This document shows positions 16,291 through 26,132 of a stretch of DNA of 51,555 nucleotides, piece by piece. The stretch is from NCBI GenBank assembly GCA_900468625.1, contig UBUL01000005.1, positions 1-51,555 of the forward strand. The letters are read 5' to 3'. This DNA is from Hyphomicrobiales bacterium (GTDB taxonomy: Bacteria > Pseudomonadota > Alphaproteobacteria > Rhizobiales > Rhizobiaceae). The position numbers and the translations under genes are program-made. The first letter of the stretch is position 1. Every line of letters begins with the position of its first letter. The notes under the pieces are model-generated. The model had not been told where the DNA came from, did not search any database, and saw only the letters and a program-made list of their open reading frames with translations.

Positions 16291-16392
16291 GAGCCTTCCG
16301 CTTTTCTTCGAATCGCGAAAACGCTCCATCCCTTCGTTTTTACGCAATTCCGGAAGGAAAAGCCCTGGGCACTTTTCCTGGAATTGCTCTAG
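16291..16392. repeat. RIME-like intergenic repeat, copy 2
   Basis: About 100 bp closely related to 564-662, in the same orientation. Shared blocks are TTCCGCTTTTCTTCGAA, CGCGAAA, CGCTCCATC, TTTTTACGC, GGAAGGAAAAG and CACTTTTCCTGGAATTGCTCTA-like. The last block and TACGCAATTCCGGAAGG form an inverted repeat. It sits between the sufE terminator and the mucR stop. Confidence 0.78.
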
Positions 16393-16408
16393 CTCAGCGA
16401 CGGAACTC

Positions 16409-16840
16409 TCAGCGGCCGCCGCGCTTGCGGCGCTGGCCGAGGCCCATTTCCTTTGCCAGGCGCGAACGGGCTTCGGCATAGGCCGGTGCCACCATCGGGT
16501 AGTCGGCGGCCAGATCCCACTTCTCGCGATATTCTTCCGGCGAGAGACCGTGATGGGTCATGAGATGACGCTTCAGCGACTTGAAGCTGCCGCCACATTC
16601 AAGGCAGGTGATCTGATCATCCTGCACGGATTTACGGACGGATACGGCCGGCTTCTGCTTCTCGACCACGGTTACGGCGGGTGCCGGAGCCGAGGTGCTG
16701 CTCAAGGCGGAATGTACGTCGGAAATCAAATTCGGAAGGTCGCTGACCGGTACGACATGGTTGCTGACATAAGCCGCTACGATATCGGCAGTCAGTTCAA
16801 CCAGTAACTCCTGCCCGTTGCCAAGGGCCGCATCTGTCAT
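16409..16840 (-). CDS. mucR: MucR/Ros family zinc-finger transcriptional regulator
   Basis: A 143-residue regulator of the Ros/MucR family, which binds AT-rich DNA and controls exopolysaccharide, motility and symbiosis genes. The N-terminal helices ([21 protein letters not shown], about 16-36) serve oligomerisation. The prokaryotic C2H2 zinc finger has Cys79, Cys82, His92 and His96/97 in [19 protein letters not shown]. The C-terminal [13 protein letters not shown] and [13 protein letters not shown] complete the family profile. AGGAG precedes the ATG. A long intergenic region upstream fits the autoregulation known for mucR. The orthologues are called mucR, rosR or ros depending on the species. 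Confidence 0.94.
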   Translation of the reverse strand: MTDAALGNGQELLVELTADIVAAYVSNHVVPVSDLPNLISDVHSALSSTSAPAPAVTVVEKQKPAVSVRKSVQDDQITCLECGGSFKSLKRHLMTHHGLSPEEYREKWDLAADYPMVAPAYAEARSRLAKEMGLGQRRKRGGR

Positions 16841-17371
16841 TGTGTTCTCCTGTTCATCGGCTTGCCCGCTGTGCCCGCGCCTCTTGGGAGTGCGCAGGGT
16901 ACAACTTTGCTATATGAGTTGCGCTTGGCCGTGGAAATCTGTTGATTTCACAATCTCCCCGCGCCGAGCAATCCGCGCGAACGCATTGCTCGTATTCGTA
17001 GCAGCCACCAGCAAGAAAACGGTGCATAACGCTAAATTTCTTACCGCATGAAATCCACCCCTAGATGTCATACGAGGGAAAACCGCCCCTTGCTGTCTGA
17101 TGTCAGAATTGGCGATCACGATAGCAATCTCCAATCGCTTACCGGAAGAAAGTTTTGCTCAGCTTTTAATCAAGGAAAGATAAAAGCATCGAGAGCTTAA
17201 AACCGGTCGAGACTAACTCAACATCAGAACTCTACTTGAATCTGAATTAGCACTCTTTGTCCAAATGTCCAGTTTTTAATCCCAACATTTCTTCGCAAAA
17301 AATTCATCTATTAAAAAACGGATAACTAATAACGCGAACAGCTATTCCTTCGTTAACAATCTCCGCGTTTG
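16841..17371. other. Long upstream region of mucR, AT-rich on its right side
   Basis: About 530 bp between mucR and mnhG without a convincing gene. From about 17140 to 17370 the DNA is clearly AT-rich for this genome, with repeated TTTTAAT/TTAAAA tracts and TTAAAAAACGGATAAC. AT-rich DNA is the known binding target of MucR, which represses its own gene, so this is a plausible regulatory region. No exact known box was recognised. Confidence 0.5.
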
Positions 17372-17737
17372 TTAGCCTCTCTTTTTATACCCTCGTTTTG
17401 CAATTTGCTCCCGTAACAGCAGCTCGTCTCGCACTGAAGGCGGCGTCAGCCGATGCCCTGCTTTGTGTGCCGCGCGCGCGAGAAGATGCGCGGCAATTGG
17501 CGCCGTCAGCACGAAAAAAACGAATCCGGCCAATGCCCGCGCCAGAATCGACATATCCTGCGAATGGATGCCGACCGCAAGCAGCAAAAGGCCGGAGCCG
17601 ACCGTGCCGGCCTTCGACGCAGCATGCATGCGGCTATAGAGATCGGGGAGGCGCACGATGCCGATTGCCGCGATAAGCGAGAACAACGCACCCGAAAGTA
17701 GAAGCGCCGTTACTATGACGGCCCAAAGCATATCCAC
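17372..17737 (-). CDS. mnhG: Mrp/Mnh cation:proton antiporter subunit G
   Basis: A 121-residue membrane protein, the last gene of the Mrp operon. It has three hydrophobic segments, with the family signature [29 protein letters not shown] at about 26-54. The start is GTG at 17737, whose G is shared with the TAG stop of mnhF; an in-frame ATG follows two codons later. Subunit G is required for assembly of the hetero-oligomeric Na+(K+)/H+ antiporter in the inner membrane. Confidence 0.92.
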   Translation of the reverse strand: MDMLWAVIVTALLLSGALFSLIAAIGIVRLPDLYSRMHAASKAGTVGSGLLLLAVGIHSQDMSILARALAGFVFFVLTAPIAAHLLARAAHKAGHRLTPPSVRDELLLREQIAKRGYKKRG

Positions 17738-18111
17738 TATCGGGCTCCCTTCTTTCGCCTGTGCTTGCGCGTCTTTCTGCTCTCGGCAGCGATGCCGTCA
17801 TTCTGTTCGGCGCCGATCCGTTCCATCGTGTTCGATTGCGCCTGCGTCATGATGAAGCGCGCGAAGGCGACAGTGGCAAGAAAACCGACAAGACCGAGCG
17901 AAATGGCTATATCGATATATAGGGTGAAACCGGTCTTGATGGCGATGACAGCAATGAAGCCGATGACGATTGCGACCAGCATGTCGAGCGCAAGAACCCT
18001 GTCCGGCAGTGTCGGCCCGGCTACGACACGATAGACGGTCAACAGAAACGCCATGCTCAGAATGCCGAGCGCCACCATTACAGCGGCCGAAACAACGGAT
18101 GCGGCGATCAT
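17737..18111 (-). CDS. mnhF: Mrp/Mnh cation:proton antiporter subunit F
   Basis: A 124-residue subunit F. Three membrane segments; [24 protein letters not shown] (about 26-49) is the family signature. The C-terminal tail is unusually long and basic ([14 protein letters not shown]). It starts at ATG 18111, overlapping the mnhE stop by 4 bp; the longer frame upstream lies inside mnhE. Its own stop shares one base with the mnhG start. Confidence 0.9.
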   Translation of the reverse strand: MIAASVVSAAVMVALGILSMAFLLTVYRVVAGPTLPDRVLALDMLVAIVIGFIAVIAIKTGFTLYIDIAISLGLVGFLATVAFARFIMTQAQSNTMERIGAEQNDGIAAESRKTRKHRRKKGAR

Positions 18112-18581
18112 CGGAAAGCCTCCATGATGCGGCGCTCGAAACCGTCCGCAATGCTGCGCTGGATGGCCTCCGGATCGGAGCAATCGAGCGCGTGCACGTA
18201 GAGCGCCTTGCGATCGTCGGAAACATCGACGGACAGGGTGCCGGGCGTCAGCGTGATCAGATTGGCAAGCAGAGTGATTTCGAAATCACGGTTGACCGTC
18301 AGCGGAAATGCGAAAATCCCGGGTTTCACATCCATCCTAGGGCTCATGACGGCCACCGCGACTGCCCAGGCCGACTTGGCAAGCTCGCAGGCAAACAAGA
18401 GCAGCAGCGCCAGAATCCGCCTGATACGGACGAGATAGAGCACGCCGCCATAGGACGAGCGAACGATCGCCAGCGCAATCGCTGCCAGCACGAAGCCGAA
18501 CACCAGGTTGACGAAGGAGGTGCTGCCGGTGATGGCGACCCAGACGATGGCGAGCAGCAGATTGAGGACAAAGAGGATCAT
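18108..18581 (-). CDS. mnhE: Mrp/Mnh cation:proton antiporter subunit E
   Basis: A 157-residue subunit E with two or three membrane segments in its first 70 residues ([31 protein letters not shown]). The cytoplasmic part has the conserved [20 protein letters not shown] block (about 104-123) followed by [12 protein letters not shown]. It overlaps mnhD by 4 bp and mnhF by 4 bp. Length and order match other seven-gene Mrp operons. Confidence 0.92.
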   Translation of the reverse strand: MILFVLNLLLAIVWVAITGSTSFVNLVFGFVLAAIALAIVRSSYGGVLYLVRIRRILALLLLFACELAKSAWAVAVAVMSPRMDVKPGIFAFPLTVNRDFEITLLANLITLTPGTLSVDVSDDRKALYVHALDCSDPEAIQRSIADGFERRIMEAFR

Positions 18582-20137
18582 TGGACGCCTCCCGCCGCAG
18601 GGAAGACGGACTGCAGATAGGCCGATGGCTGCTCAAGGCCGGCGGCGGCGGCTTGCGTCAGGTGCAGGAGCCATTCCGGAAACAGGCCGAAGCCCACGAC
18701 AAGCATAGCAAGGCCAAGAAGCGGCAAGGCGGTCTGCCATCCGATCGGCTCGGCCGCCATCGCGTCGGCGGCGGCAGGACGCCAGTAGGCAAGCAGGAAC
18801 ACCCGTCCAAAGACGATCGTCGTCAGAAAACCGGTCGCCAGGATCGTTGCGGCCAGCCACCATGCACCCGTTGCCAGCGCCGCCTTGACAAGCAGCACCT
18901 TGGGCCAGAAGCCCGAAAAGGGCGGCAGACCGCTGATGGCGAAGAACAGCACCAGGGAGAGGCCGGCAAACCAACCGCTGCGGCGATAGAGCCCGCCAAG
19001 GACGGTGAGCGAAAAACCGCCGCCGAGCCGGGCCACCTGCCCCGCGACCAGATAAAGCGCGGTCATCAGCACCATCGAATGCAGCGCATAAAAGATCGCC
19101 CCGCCGAGGCCCTCGGCATTGCCGACGGCCACGCCCGCCAGCATCGTGCCGATGCCTGAAATGACGATATAGCCGAGCATGCGGCGGATATCGTTTGTGC
19201 CCAGCGCGCCCGCCACACCGACAAGCATCGTTGCCATTGCGATGACGGTAACGAGCGGACCGAGCCCTGCCCGCTCGACCGGCAAAAGCATGACCAGAAC
19301 CCTGATGAGCGCATAGACCCCGACCTTGGTCAGCAGGCCGGCAAACAACGCCGAAACGGTGATGCGAGGCGTGTGATAGGAGGCCGGGAGCCAGAAATTG
19401 ACCGGGAAGGCGGCAGCCTTCATGCCGAAGGCCAGCAGGAAGAGGCCGGTCAGTGTCATCAGCGGCGCACTATCGCCCGCCCTCGCCTTCATGGCGATAT
19501 CGGCCATGTTGAGCGTTCCGAATACGGCGTAGAGATAGCCGACGGAGACGAGAAAGAGCGTTGTGGCAATGAGGTTCAGCACGGCATATTTCAACGCGCC
19601 GTCGATCTGCTCCGGTTCCGAACCCAGGATCAGCAGCCCGAAGGAGGAGATCAGCAATACCTCGAACCAGACATAGAGGTTGAAAACATCGCCCGTCAGG
19701 AAGGCGCCGCTGACACCGGCCAACAGCAGCATCAGAAAGGGAAAGAAGCCGTATCGACGGCTGCTCATGGTGACTTCGCCGAGCGAATGGACACTCGCAG
19801 CAAGTGCTGCGATCGCCGCCGTCAAAGCCATGAGTGCTCCGAAAATATCTACACTGAAGGCAATGCCGAAAGGCGGGAGCCACCGCCCCATGACCATCGT
19901 CACGGCTCCGTCGCTGACGACCCTGTAGAGCAAGGCGGCATCGATCACCACCAGCAGCACCAGGCCGGGAATGGCGATCGCTGCATGCCATTGCGTGCGG
20001 TTGCGCAGCATCAGAAGAAGAGCGCCGAGCCCGATGCACAAGGCGACCGGCAATATGACCAGCCAATGCGCCATCGGTATCGGCGCGGCAACCAGCGCGT
20101 CGGAGAGGTCGAATGCGGTATCCGTGGGTCCAGCCAT
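18578..20137 (-). CDS. mnhD: Mrp/Mnh cation:proton antiporter subunit D
   Basis: A 519-residue polytopic protein related to the NuoL/M/N proton-pumping subunits of complex I. The proton-transporting-protein domain is recognisable from LTGDVFNLYVWFEVLLISSFGLLILG (with the conserved Glu of the membrane channel), FGMKAAAFPVNFWLPASYHT (conserved Lys) and FFAISGLPPFSGFWPKVLLVKAA. About 14 hydrophobic segments are expected. The gene begins 4 bp after the mnhC stop and overlaps mnhE by 4 bp. Confidence 0.93.
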   Translation of the reverse strand: MAGPTDTAFDLSDALVAAPIPMAHWLVILPVALCIGLGALLLMLRNRTQWHAAIAIPGLVLLVVIDAALLYRVVSDGAVTMVMGRWLPPFGIAFSVDIFGALMALTAAIAALAASVHSLGEVTMSSRRYGFFPFLMLLLAGVSGAFLTGDVFNLYVWFEVLLISSFGLLILGSEPEQIDGALKYAVLNLIATTLFLVSVGYLYAVFGTLNMADIAMKARAGDSAPLMTLTGLFLLAFGMKAAAFPVNFWLPASYHTPRITVSALFAGLLTKVGVYALIRVLVMLLPVERAGLGPLVTVIAMATMLVGVAGALGTNDIRRMLGYIVISGIGTMLAGVAVGNAEGLGGAIFYALHSMVLMTALYLVAGQVARLGGGFSLTVLGGLYRRSGWFAGLSLVLFFAISGLPPFSGFWPKVLLVKAALATGAWWLAATILATGFLTTIVFGRVFLLAYWRPAAADAMAAEPIGWQTALPLLGLAMLVVGFGLFPEWLLHLTQAAAAGLEQPSAYLQSVFPAAGGVQ

Positions 20138-20141
20138 GACG

Positions 20142-20519
20142 TCAGTACCCCAAGGGCGGCAGCGGCCGCTCGTCCGGTTCGGCGAGTTTCATCTCGCCCG
20201 TATTGTCGGTCTTGAGGTCCTGGTAGGCCCGATAGGTCAGAACAAGCAGAAAGGCGAAGAACGAAAAGGAGATCACGATCGCCGTCAGGATCAATGCCTG
20301 CGGCAACGGATTGGCGGCGGCATTGTCGAGTCCGCTCGCCCCCTGCTGTATGATGGGCGGCACTTCGGGCGTGACGCGACCGGCGGTGAACAGCAGCAGG
20401 TTGACGGCATTGCCGAGGATCGCGACGCCGAGCATGATGCGGATCGAATATCGCGACAGCATCAGATAGATGGCGGCCGAGAAGAAGAGGCCGACGACGA
20501 TGGCAAAAACTGCCTCCAT
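20142..20519 (-). CDS. mnhC: Mrp/Mnh cation:proton antiporter subunit C
   Basis: A 125-residue NuoK-like subunit with three membrane segments. Family marks are SRYSIRIMLGVAILGNAVNLLLFTAG (about 25-50) and DPLPQALILTAIVIS-like NPLPQALILTAIVISFSFFAF. The start is ATG 20519, which shares a base with the TGA of mnhB (TGATG); the longer frame upstream lies within mnhB. The C-terminal tail is soluble and Pro/Glu-rich. Confidence 0.92.
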   Translation of the reverse strand: MEAVFAIVVGLFFSAAIYLMLSRYSIRIMLGVAILGNAVNLLLFTAGRVTPEVPPIIQQGASGLDNAAANPLPQALILTAIVISFSFFAFLLVLTYRAYQDLKTDNTGEMKLAEPDERPLPPLGY

Positions 20520-20938
20520 CACTCCACCTCCCGTTCTTCGAGCGCAAGCGCAATCGAAGTGATGGCACCGACGACGACGAGATAGACACCGATATCGAAG
20601 AGCATGACCGTGGAGAGCGGCACTTCGATGCCGAACAGATGCGGGTAGATCCATAGCCCGGTCATGAACGGCACGCCCGAAAAGACGGACACGGCACCCG
20701 CGATGGTCGCCGCGAACAGGCCGAATCCGGCAATCGCCAGCGGATGAAAGACGATGGCACGCCGGACCGCCGTCACACCGCAGGCAATGCCATAGATCGC
20801 AAGTGCCGAGGCTGCGATCAGGCCGCCTATAAAGCCGCCGCCGGGCTCGTTATGGCCACGCAGCAGCACGAAGACGGAGAAGAGCAGCATCAGGGCCGTC
20901 AGAAACGGCGCGGCGGTGCGGAAGATCAGCGTATTCAT
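20519..20938 (-). CDS. mnhB: Mrp/Mnh cation:proton antiporter subunit B
   Basis: A 139-residue subunit B with four membrane segments. The signature [28 protein letters not shown] is at about 25-52, and [23 protein letters not shown] closes the protein. It is separate from subunit A, so this is a seven-gene Mrp/Mnh type rather than the six-gene Pha type with fused phaAB. It overlaps mnhA by 4 bp (ATGA) and mnhC by one base. Confidence 0.92.
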   Translation of the reverse strand: MNTLIFRTAAPFLTALMLLFSVFVLLRGHNEPGGGFIGGLIAASALAIYGIACGVTAVRRAIVFHPLAIAGFGLFAATIAGAVSVFSGVPFMTGLWIYPHLFGIEVPLSTVMLFDIGVYLVVVGAITSIALALEEREVE

Positions 20939-23331
20939 GAGCGCTTTGCCTCCATTCTGTCGCCAATATCCGGCTTTTCCTCAAGATCGGGGTCGTTGGC
21001 CGCAAGCTTGCGCTCGCCGCCGGCGCGAATACGGATCAACGCCAGGATCGCGAGACCGGTCATGGCGACGACGGCGATCTCGCCGAGCGTGTCCGTGCCG
21101 CGGAAGTCGACGATGACGACGTTGACCACATTGTCGCCATGCGCGATCAGCTTCGAATATCGATTGAAAAAGGCCGTCAGCGTCAGGTCGAAAGGCGCCT
21201 GGGTCACCTTTATCAGGAGGAGCGCAAAGCCGATGCCGCAGGCGATCGCCAGCACGGCATGGGCGATTCTGGCGAGCGGCGGACGCCTGTCGGATGGCGA
21301 AAGGCGTAGGCGCGTCATGACAAGCGCCAGGATCACGACCGAAAGCGTCTCCACCATGAACTGCGTAAACGATAGATCCGGCGCGCCGAACAGCAGGAAG
21401 ATGACGGCAACGGCAAAACCCTGGATGCCGAGAGAGACGATCGCCGTCAGCCGGTCTCGGGCGAAGACGACGGCGGCAACGCCGATGATGGCGATCAGGA
21501 AGATGGCCGCCTCATGCCATTGCAGGTTCGGCCAGACCGGCACGGCAGGCAGTTCACCGTGAACCACAGGGGGGATCAGCAGCATCACCGCCAAACAGAG
21601 GAAGGTGACGGTAACGTAGATTTCCAGCCGTCCGGGCTGCAGAAGACGCGACAGACCATGCGACAGCCGCACCAGCCCGGAAATGAACCCGTCGAAGCCC
21701 CGATCCGGCCCCGGGCCGAGGGCGCGCAGGACGACGGACATCAGGAAGCGGGCACGAGCAAGCTGCCAGTAGACGACGATGCCGATCAGCACGGTGACCA
21801 GCGAAAGCGTAAGGGGTACGCCGATGTGCGGGACCAGCGAGACCGATATCTTCAATCCTTTACCGCCGACGGCACTTGCCATCGGCGAGGATACATAATC
21901 ATGCCACAGGCCCGAAAAGAGAGCGGCCAGAAGGCCCACAAGAGCGAGTGTAACCGGCCCGAGCCATAGCAGCGGCGGCGCCTCATGCGGGTGGCGCGGC
22001 GTCTCGACAAGTGACCCCATGAAGGGCTTCAGCGCCACGGCAAAGGCAATGGCGAACATCAGCGCATTGCCGGCAACGGCGACGATCGTCATGACGATCG
22101 CGGCCGGCGATGCCTGCGCCAGCGCGGCGTAAATCTCTTCCTTGGCAAGGAACCCAAAAGCGGGCGGAAGGCCGCCCATCGACACGGCAGCGAGCAGTGC
22201 CGCGGCAAAGGTCAGCGGCATGGCGGAGCGCAGTCCGCCCAAGCGGGTGATGTCCCGCGTTCCCGTCTCATGGTCGACGATGCCGGCGACCATGAACAGG
22301 GCGCCTTTGAACAGCGAATGCGCCGCCAGATAGAGAACGGCGGCTTCGACGGCATAGTCGGTGCCGAAACCTGTCAGCATCACCATCAGGCCAAGCGAGG
22401 AAACCGTCGTATAGGCAAGCTTCAGCTTCAGATCGGTCTGGCGGATCGCAAGCAGGGTGCCGACAAGCAAGGTCGCCGCACCGAAGACCGGCAGGACCGT
22501 CTGCCAGGCCATGGTTCCGCCCATGACCGGATTGAGCCGCATTAAAAGATAGACGCCGGCCTTCACCATGGTCGCGGAGTGCAGATAGGCCGAGACGGGC
22601 GTCGGCGCTTCCATGGCATTCGGCAGCCAGAAGTGAAAGGGAAATTGCGCCGATTTCGTGAAGGCGCCGCCGAGCACAAGAACGAGGGCCGCAAGATAGA
22701 GCGGGCTTAGGCGCAGGGCATCGCCGGATTTCAGGAGATCGGACATCGAGCCGATCCCAGTCACCTGCCAGATCAGCAGCAGCCCTGCCAGCAGCAGCAG
22801 ACCGCCGCCGCCGGTCACGACAAGCGCCTGCAGCGCCGCCCGGCGCGACGCCTCCCGATGATGGTCGAAGCCGATCAGCAGGAAGGAGGTGATGGAGGTC
22901 AGTTCCCAAAAGACGAAGAGCGTCAGGAAGCTGTCCGAGACGACGAGGCCGAGCATCGAGCCCATGAAAAGGAAGATGAAGGAGAAGAAGCGTCCGAGAT
23001 CGACATGGTCCTTCAGATAGCCGCCGGTATAAAGAACGATCAGCGTGCCGATGCCGGTAACAAGCAAAGCGAAGGTCAACGACAGGCCATCGATCAGCCA
23101 GGAAAATCTGAGATCGAGGCTTGGCGCCCAATCGAAGCCGCCGAGTTCGACGCGGCCGGACGAGACGACCGGCAGGAAGCCGGAAAAATGCAGAAAGGCA
23201 AGGGCGGGAACCACGGCCAGAGGCCAAGCCGCATGATGACCCAACCGCCGAACGGCAACCGGCGCGATCACTGCGCCAAGGAAGGGCAGGCATAGAGCCA
23301 GGAATGTCAGGCCCGCAGTGGCGGCGGCCAT
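20935..23331 (-). CDS. mnhA: Mrp/Mnh cation:proton antiporter subunit A
   Basis: A 798-residue NuoL-like subunit, first gene of the operon. The N-terminal part holds [25 protein letters not shown], then [19 protein letters not shown] (conserved Glu) and [37 protein letters not shown] sequence. The C-terminal part carries the MnhA-specific extension, with [28 protein letters not shown] and [29 protein letters not shown] 23331 follows an excellent ribosome site (AAGGGGGGAGC); a GTG 24 bp upstream is less likely. Together with subunits B-G it exports Na+ or K+ in exchange for protons, supporting alkaline and salt tolerance. Confidence 0.94.
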   Translation of the reverse strand: MAAATAGLTFLALCLPFLGAVIAPVAVRRLGHHAAWPLAVVPALAFLHFSGFLPVVSSGRVELGGFDWAPSLDLRFSWLIDGLSLTFALLVTGIGTLIVLYTGGYLKDHVDLGRFFSFIFLFMGSMLGLVVSDSFLTLFVFWELTSITSFLLIGFDHHREASRRAALQALVVTGGGGLLLLAGLLLIWQVTGIGSMSDLLKSGDALRLSPLYLAALVLVLGGAFTKSAQFPFHFWLPNAMEAPTPVSAYLHSATMVKAGVYLLMRLNPVMGGTMAWQTVLPVFGAATLLVGTLLAIRQTDLKLKLAYTTVSSLGLMVMLTGFGTDYAVEAAVLYLAAHSLFKGALFMVAGIVDHETGTRDITRLGGLRSAMPLTFAAALLAAVSMGGLPPAFGFLAKEEIYAALAQASPAAIVMTIVAVAGNALMFAIAFAVALKPFMGSLVETPRHPHEAPPLLWLGPVTLALVGLLAALFSGLWHDYVSSPMASAVGGKGLKISVSLVPHIGVPLTLSLVTVLIGIVVYWQLARARFLMSVVLRALGPGPDRGFDGFISGLVRLSHGLSRLLQPGRLEIYVTVTFLCLAVMLLIPPVVHGELPAVPVWPNLQWHEAAIFLIAIIGVAAVVFARDRLTAIVSLGIQGFAVAVIFLLFGAPDLSFTQFMVETLSVVILALVMTRLRLSPSDRRPPLARIAHAVLAIACGIGFALLLIKVTQAPFDLTLTAFFNRYSKLIAHGDNVVNVVIVDFRGTDTLGEIAVVAMTGLAILALIRIRAGGERKLAANDPDLEEKPDIGDRMEAKRS

Positions 23332-23690
23332 GCTCCCCCCTTGGCGAACGTTCACGTGGGATCCGGCAAGGCCGGCGTTGACTTGAAGGGATAGGCGAAA
23401 GAGTTCATCGCCTCAAGTCCTGACGGGGGAAAACCGGATGTAAACCACTGAAATCGGCTCTTCATGCCGACGACCGCAAAAGTTGCAGGGAATCCCGGGC
23501 TGTCCGGGCTTGGCAATTTCCGCCTGGACGCCGCACCGCCGCAGATTACGCTGCCAATCCTGCATGGCTCGCAATGAAGCTGTAACGAATTAGCGCTAAT
23601 ATACGCAAGTTTCTTGAATCGCTCTGGAGTTTGCGCTGAAAAATGCGCTAATCTTGATCGATTTTCAGACCTTGCCTCCCGGAAACCGCA
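23332..23690. other. Intergenic stretch, divergent promoters
   Basis: About 360 bp between mnhA (minus) and an exported-protein gene (plus). I see no gene or RNA. TTAGCGCTAA at 23590-23599 is a perfect 10-bp palindrome and could be a protein site. Confidence 0.4.
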
Positions 23691-24206
23691 ATGCTCGCCC
23701 GCCTGATCGCTCTCCTGCTCCTTTCACCAGCCTCGGCCTTTGCCGCGGACTGGTGGTCCTATGACAATGCAGGTTTGGGCTATGCGATCGAGCTGCCGTC
23801 GGAATTCCATCTCGCGACCCCTTCCAACGATGCCGATCGGCTGTCGCTGTCGCCGGCGGACCGCTCCGCCTCACTGCAAGTCTTCGGCACAATGGTCGCC
23901 AATGGGAACTTTACGTCGGAAGCAAATGGGCGCGTGGCCCTTGCAAGGGACGAGGGCTGGAAGATTTCCTACTCCAAATCGAATTCACGCGGCATCAGCT
24001 TCTCCGGCACGAAGCAGGGGCGTATCGTCTATGTGCGTGGCGTCGCGCTCTGCAACGGAGCAGCCGCCTTCTTCCAGATGGACTATTCGAAGACGGACAT
24101 GCATCGCTACGACGCCGTCGTCATGCGTCTGGTGCGCAGCCTGCGCTCGACCAGGAAATGCACGCCGACGGCAGAGATCGTCAAAAGTTTTCCGGCGACA
24201 GGCTGA
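23691..24206 (+). CDS. Exported hypothetical protein
   Basis: A 171-residue protein with a clear Sec signal peptide (MLARLIALLLLSPASAFAA, cleavage near residue 19). The mature part begins DWWSYDNAGLGYAIELPSEF and contains a lone cysteine in VALCNGAAAF and another in RKCTPTAE. The shape resembles small rhizobial periplasmic proteins that contain a PsbP/LpqN-like beta sandwich ('GYAIELP..F'), but I cannot assign a family. Its last 26 bp overlap the end of the convergent trhA-like gene. Confidence 0.7.
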   Translation: MLARLIALLLLSPASAFAADWWSYDNAGLGYAIELPSEFHLATPSNDADRLSLSPADRSASLQVFGTMVANGNFTSEANGRVALARDEGWKISYSKSNSRGISFSGTKQGRIVYVRGVALCNGAAAFFQMDYSKTDMHRYDAVVMRLVRSLRSTRKCTPTAEIVKSFPATG

Positions 24207-24849
24207 AGCAGGTCAGTACTGCCGAATAGTGGACGGCGGCGGCGGCAACGACGAAACCGTGCCAGATGGCATTCTGGAAACGCAGCTTTTCCCAGACATG
24301 GAAGATCACGCCGAGCGAATAGATCACGCCGCCGATGACGATGAGCAGCATCGAGGCAAACGGGATATGCATGGAGACCGGCTTGGCAACGAGGATGCCG
24401 CTCCAGCCCATTGCAAGGTAAAGCAGGATCGCCAGCCGATCGAAGCGTCCCGGAAAAAGAACTTTCAGGACGATACCGAACGCCGCAAAGACCCAGACGG
24501 CGATCAGTACGCCAAGGAGCAGCGGATCTTGGGACCCGCGCTCCAGAAAAGGCGTATAGGTGGCGGCGATCAGGACATAGATGAAAGAGTGATCAAAGCG
24601 GCGGAGAAACCATTTCGTCCGGGATACGGGCCACAGATTGTAGGTGAAGGACATTCCAAGCGTCAGCACCAGACCGACGCCATAGATCCAGGCGGCAGCG
24701 ATTTCGCCGTAAGAACTCCAGACCGTAGCATAGAAGATCAATACGGTGGCGCCGATCAGAGCGAAGACGACGCCGATGCCATTGACGATGCCGTCCGCAA
24801 TGATCTCATATCGATCGTAAGCCCAGCGAATGCCTCGGTACTCGGTCAT
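24181..24849 (-). CDS. trhA: TrhA/hemolysin III family membrane protein
   Basis: A 222-residue protein with seven predicted membrane segments, the PAQR/hemolysin III family. Signatures are EIIADGIVNGIGVVFALIG (about 15-33), SFTYNLWP, RRFDHSFIYVLIAATYTPF (about 83-101) and, at the end, WHGFVVAAAAVHYSAVL. The conserved His/Asp residues in FDHS and the final H residues are typical metal-site positions of the family. In other bacteria TrhA influences membrane energetics or fatty acid balance; haemolysis is not established for most members. It overlaps the convergent upstream gene by 26 bp. Confidence 0.88.
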   Translation of the reverse strand: MTEYRGIRWAYDRYEIIADGIVNGIGVVFALIGATVLIFYATVWSSYGEIAAAWIYGVGLVLTLGMSFTYNLWPVSRTKWFLRRFDHSFIYVLIAATYTPFLERGSQDPLLLGVLIAVWVFAAFGIVLKVLFPGRFDRLAILLYLAMGWSGILVAKPVSMHIPFASMLLIVIGGVIYSLGVIFHVWEKLRFQNAIWHGFVVAAAAVHYSAVLTCFSLSPENF

Positions 24850-25162
24850 TTCATCCGCTTCCGTTTCAATCCGGGACCGATCCTTGCATTAGAAAGAGAA
24901 GGAGACAACTGCGCCAAACGAGCACAGCGATCAATCTTCGTAAACGGCCGCGTGCGCAGCCCGTCAACGGAAAGAGAACGCTCAATCTGCAATTTATGGT
25001 CTTCTGTGAACAATCGAAATCCGCCATATCATTTGCAAGTACAGCGGGCCGCGAGGACATCAAAGAGGCATGTCAACCGGCGAAACCTCTCTCCCGCCAT
25101 TGGCGGCCATAGCCGCCGACGCCGGTTGCCTTTTCAAGACCATCGAGGTTGAAACTGATCCC

Positions 25163-26029
25163 ATGACCGAAACCGTCCCCTCCTACGCCCTGACCCGCCC
25201 CGCCTATGTCGGTGGATCCCATCTCGTCGTTACCGACCTGCCGCTCGTGTCGCGCTTTTATCAGGACATGCTCGGCCTGAAGATGATCGAGAAGACCGCG
25301 AGCGGCGAAGTTCTGGGTGTCGCCGGCCATCCCCTTCTGACGCTGACGACGGATCGGGCCGCAACGCGTGCGCCGAAGACGGCGGCCGGTCTTTTCCATA
25401 CCGCCTTTCTGATGCCGAGCCGCATCGAACTTGCACGCTGGCTTCGTCATGCAGCTCATGAAAATGTAGTCCTGGAAGGCGCTTCGGACCATATCGTCAG
25501 CGAAGCGATCTATCTGTCCGACCCGGAAGGCAACGGCATTGAGATCTATGCCGATCGCCCGCATGAGCAATGGACATTTCACGATGACGGCACTGTCGAA
25601 ATGGCCACGCTCCGGCTCGATTTGCAGAAACTTTACGAAACTGCCCCGCAGGATCGCTGGGACGGCATGGCTGAAGGGTCGGCCATCGGCCATATCCACC
25701 TGCAGGTCGGCGATGTCGCCGAAGCGAACGCCTTCTATCGCGACGTGCTCGGCATGAAGGTCATGGCGGCGCGCTATCCCGGCGCCACTTTCCTTGCGAC
25801 CGGCGGCTATCATCATCATCTCGGCGCCAATACCTGGAACAGCCGCGGCGCCGGGATGCGCACCGAGCATATGACCGGCCTTTCCGACTATACGCTGCGT
25901 TTCAACGACAAGGCGGCCCTGGACAAGGCCATTGCCGCCCTGGAACAGCACGAAATCAAGACGGAAAAGCGCGACGGCGGCGTATCGCTGCGCGACCCTT
26001 GGGGCATCGGGCTCAACCTGGTCGCCTGA
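25163..26029 (+). CDS. Two-domain VOC protein, CatE-like
   Basis: A 288-residue protein with two vicinal-oxygen-chelate modules. The first (about 12-125) starts GGSHLVVTDLPLVSRFYQDMLGLK and ends in DPEGNGIEIYADRPH. The second (about 170-285) starts GHIHLQVGDVAEANAFYRDVLGMK and includes YHHHLGANTW. Likely metal ligands are the His residues in SHLVV, FHTAF, GHIHL and HHHLG and the Glu in GIEIY. The arrangement matches catechol-2,3-dioxygenase-like CatE proteins. ATG 25163 is chosen because the longer frame upstream has no similarity. The substrate cannot be told from sequence. A hairpin terminator follows the stop. Confidence 0.85.
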   Translation: MTETVPSYALTRPAYVGGSHLVVTDLPLVSRFYQDMLGLKMIEKTASGEVLGVAGHPLLTLTTDRAATRAPKTAAGLFHTAFLMPSRIELARWLRHAAHENVVLEGASDHIVSEAIYLSDPEGNGIEIYADRPHEQWTFHDDGTVEMATLRLDLQKLYETAPQDRWDGMAEGSAIGHIHLQVGDVAEANAFYRDVLGMKVMAARYPGATFLATGGYHHHLGANTWNSRGAGMRTEHMTGLSDYTLRFNDKAALDKAIAALEQHEIKTEKRDGGVSLRDPWGIGLNLVA

Positions 26030-26059
26030 CGCCGGCATCGAATATCCTCCCCAAAATGG

Positions 26060-26084
26060 CCCGTTGCGGAACCGCGACGGGTCT
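26060..26084 (+). terminator. Terminator after the CatE-like gene
   Basis: CCCGTTGCGG pairs with CCGCGACGGG over 10 bp (one G-U pair) with a two-base loop, followed by TCTTT, 31 bp after the stop. Confidence 0.6.
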
Positions 26085-26132
26085 TTCGCGTTGAAGTGGT
26101 GAGGCGATCCTGCCTTGGGGAACTTTCCGGGG

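Noticed and set aside
16910..17134. 74-codon minus-strand frame in the mucR upstream region
   Set aside because: No ribosome site, no known family; more likely part of the mucR leader or promoter.
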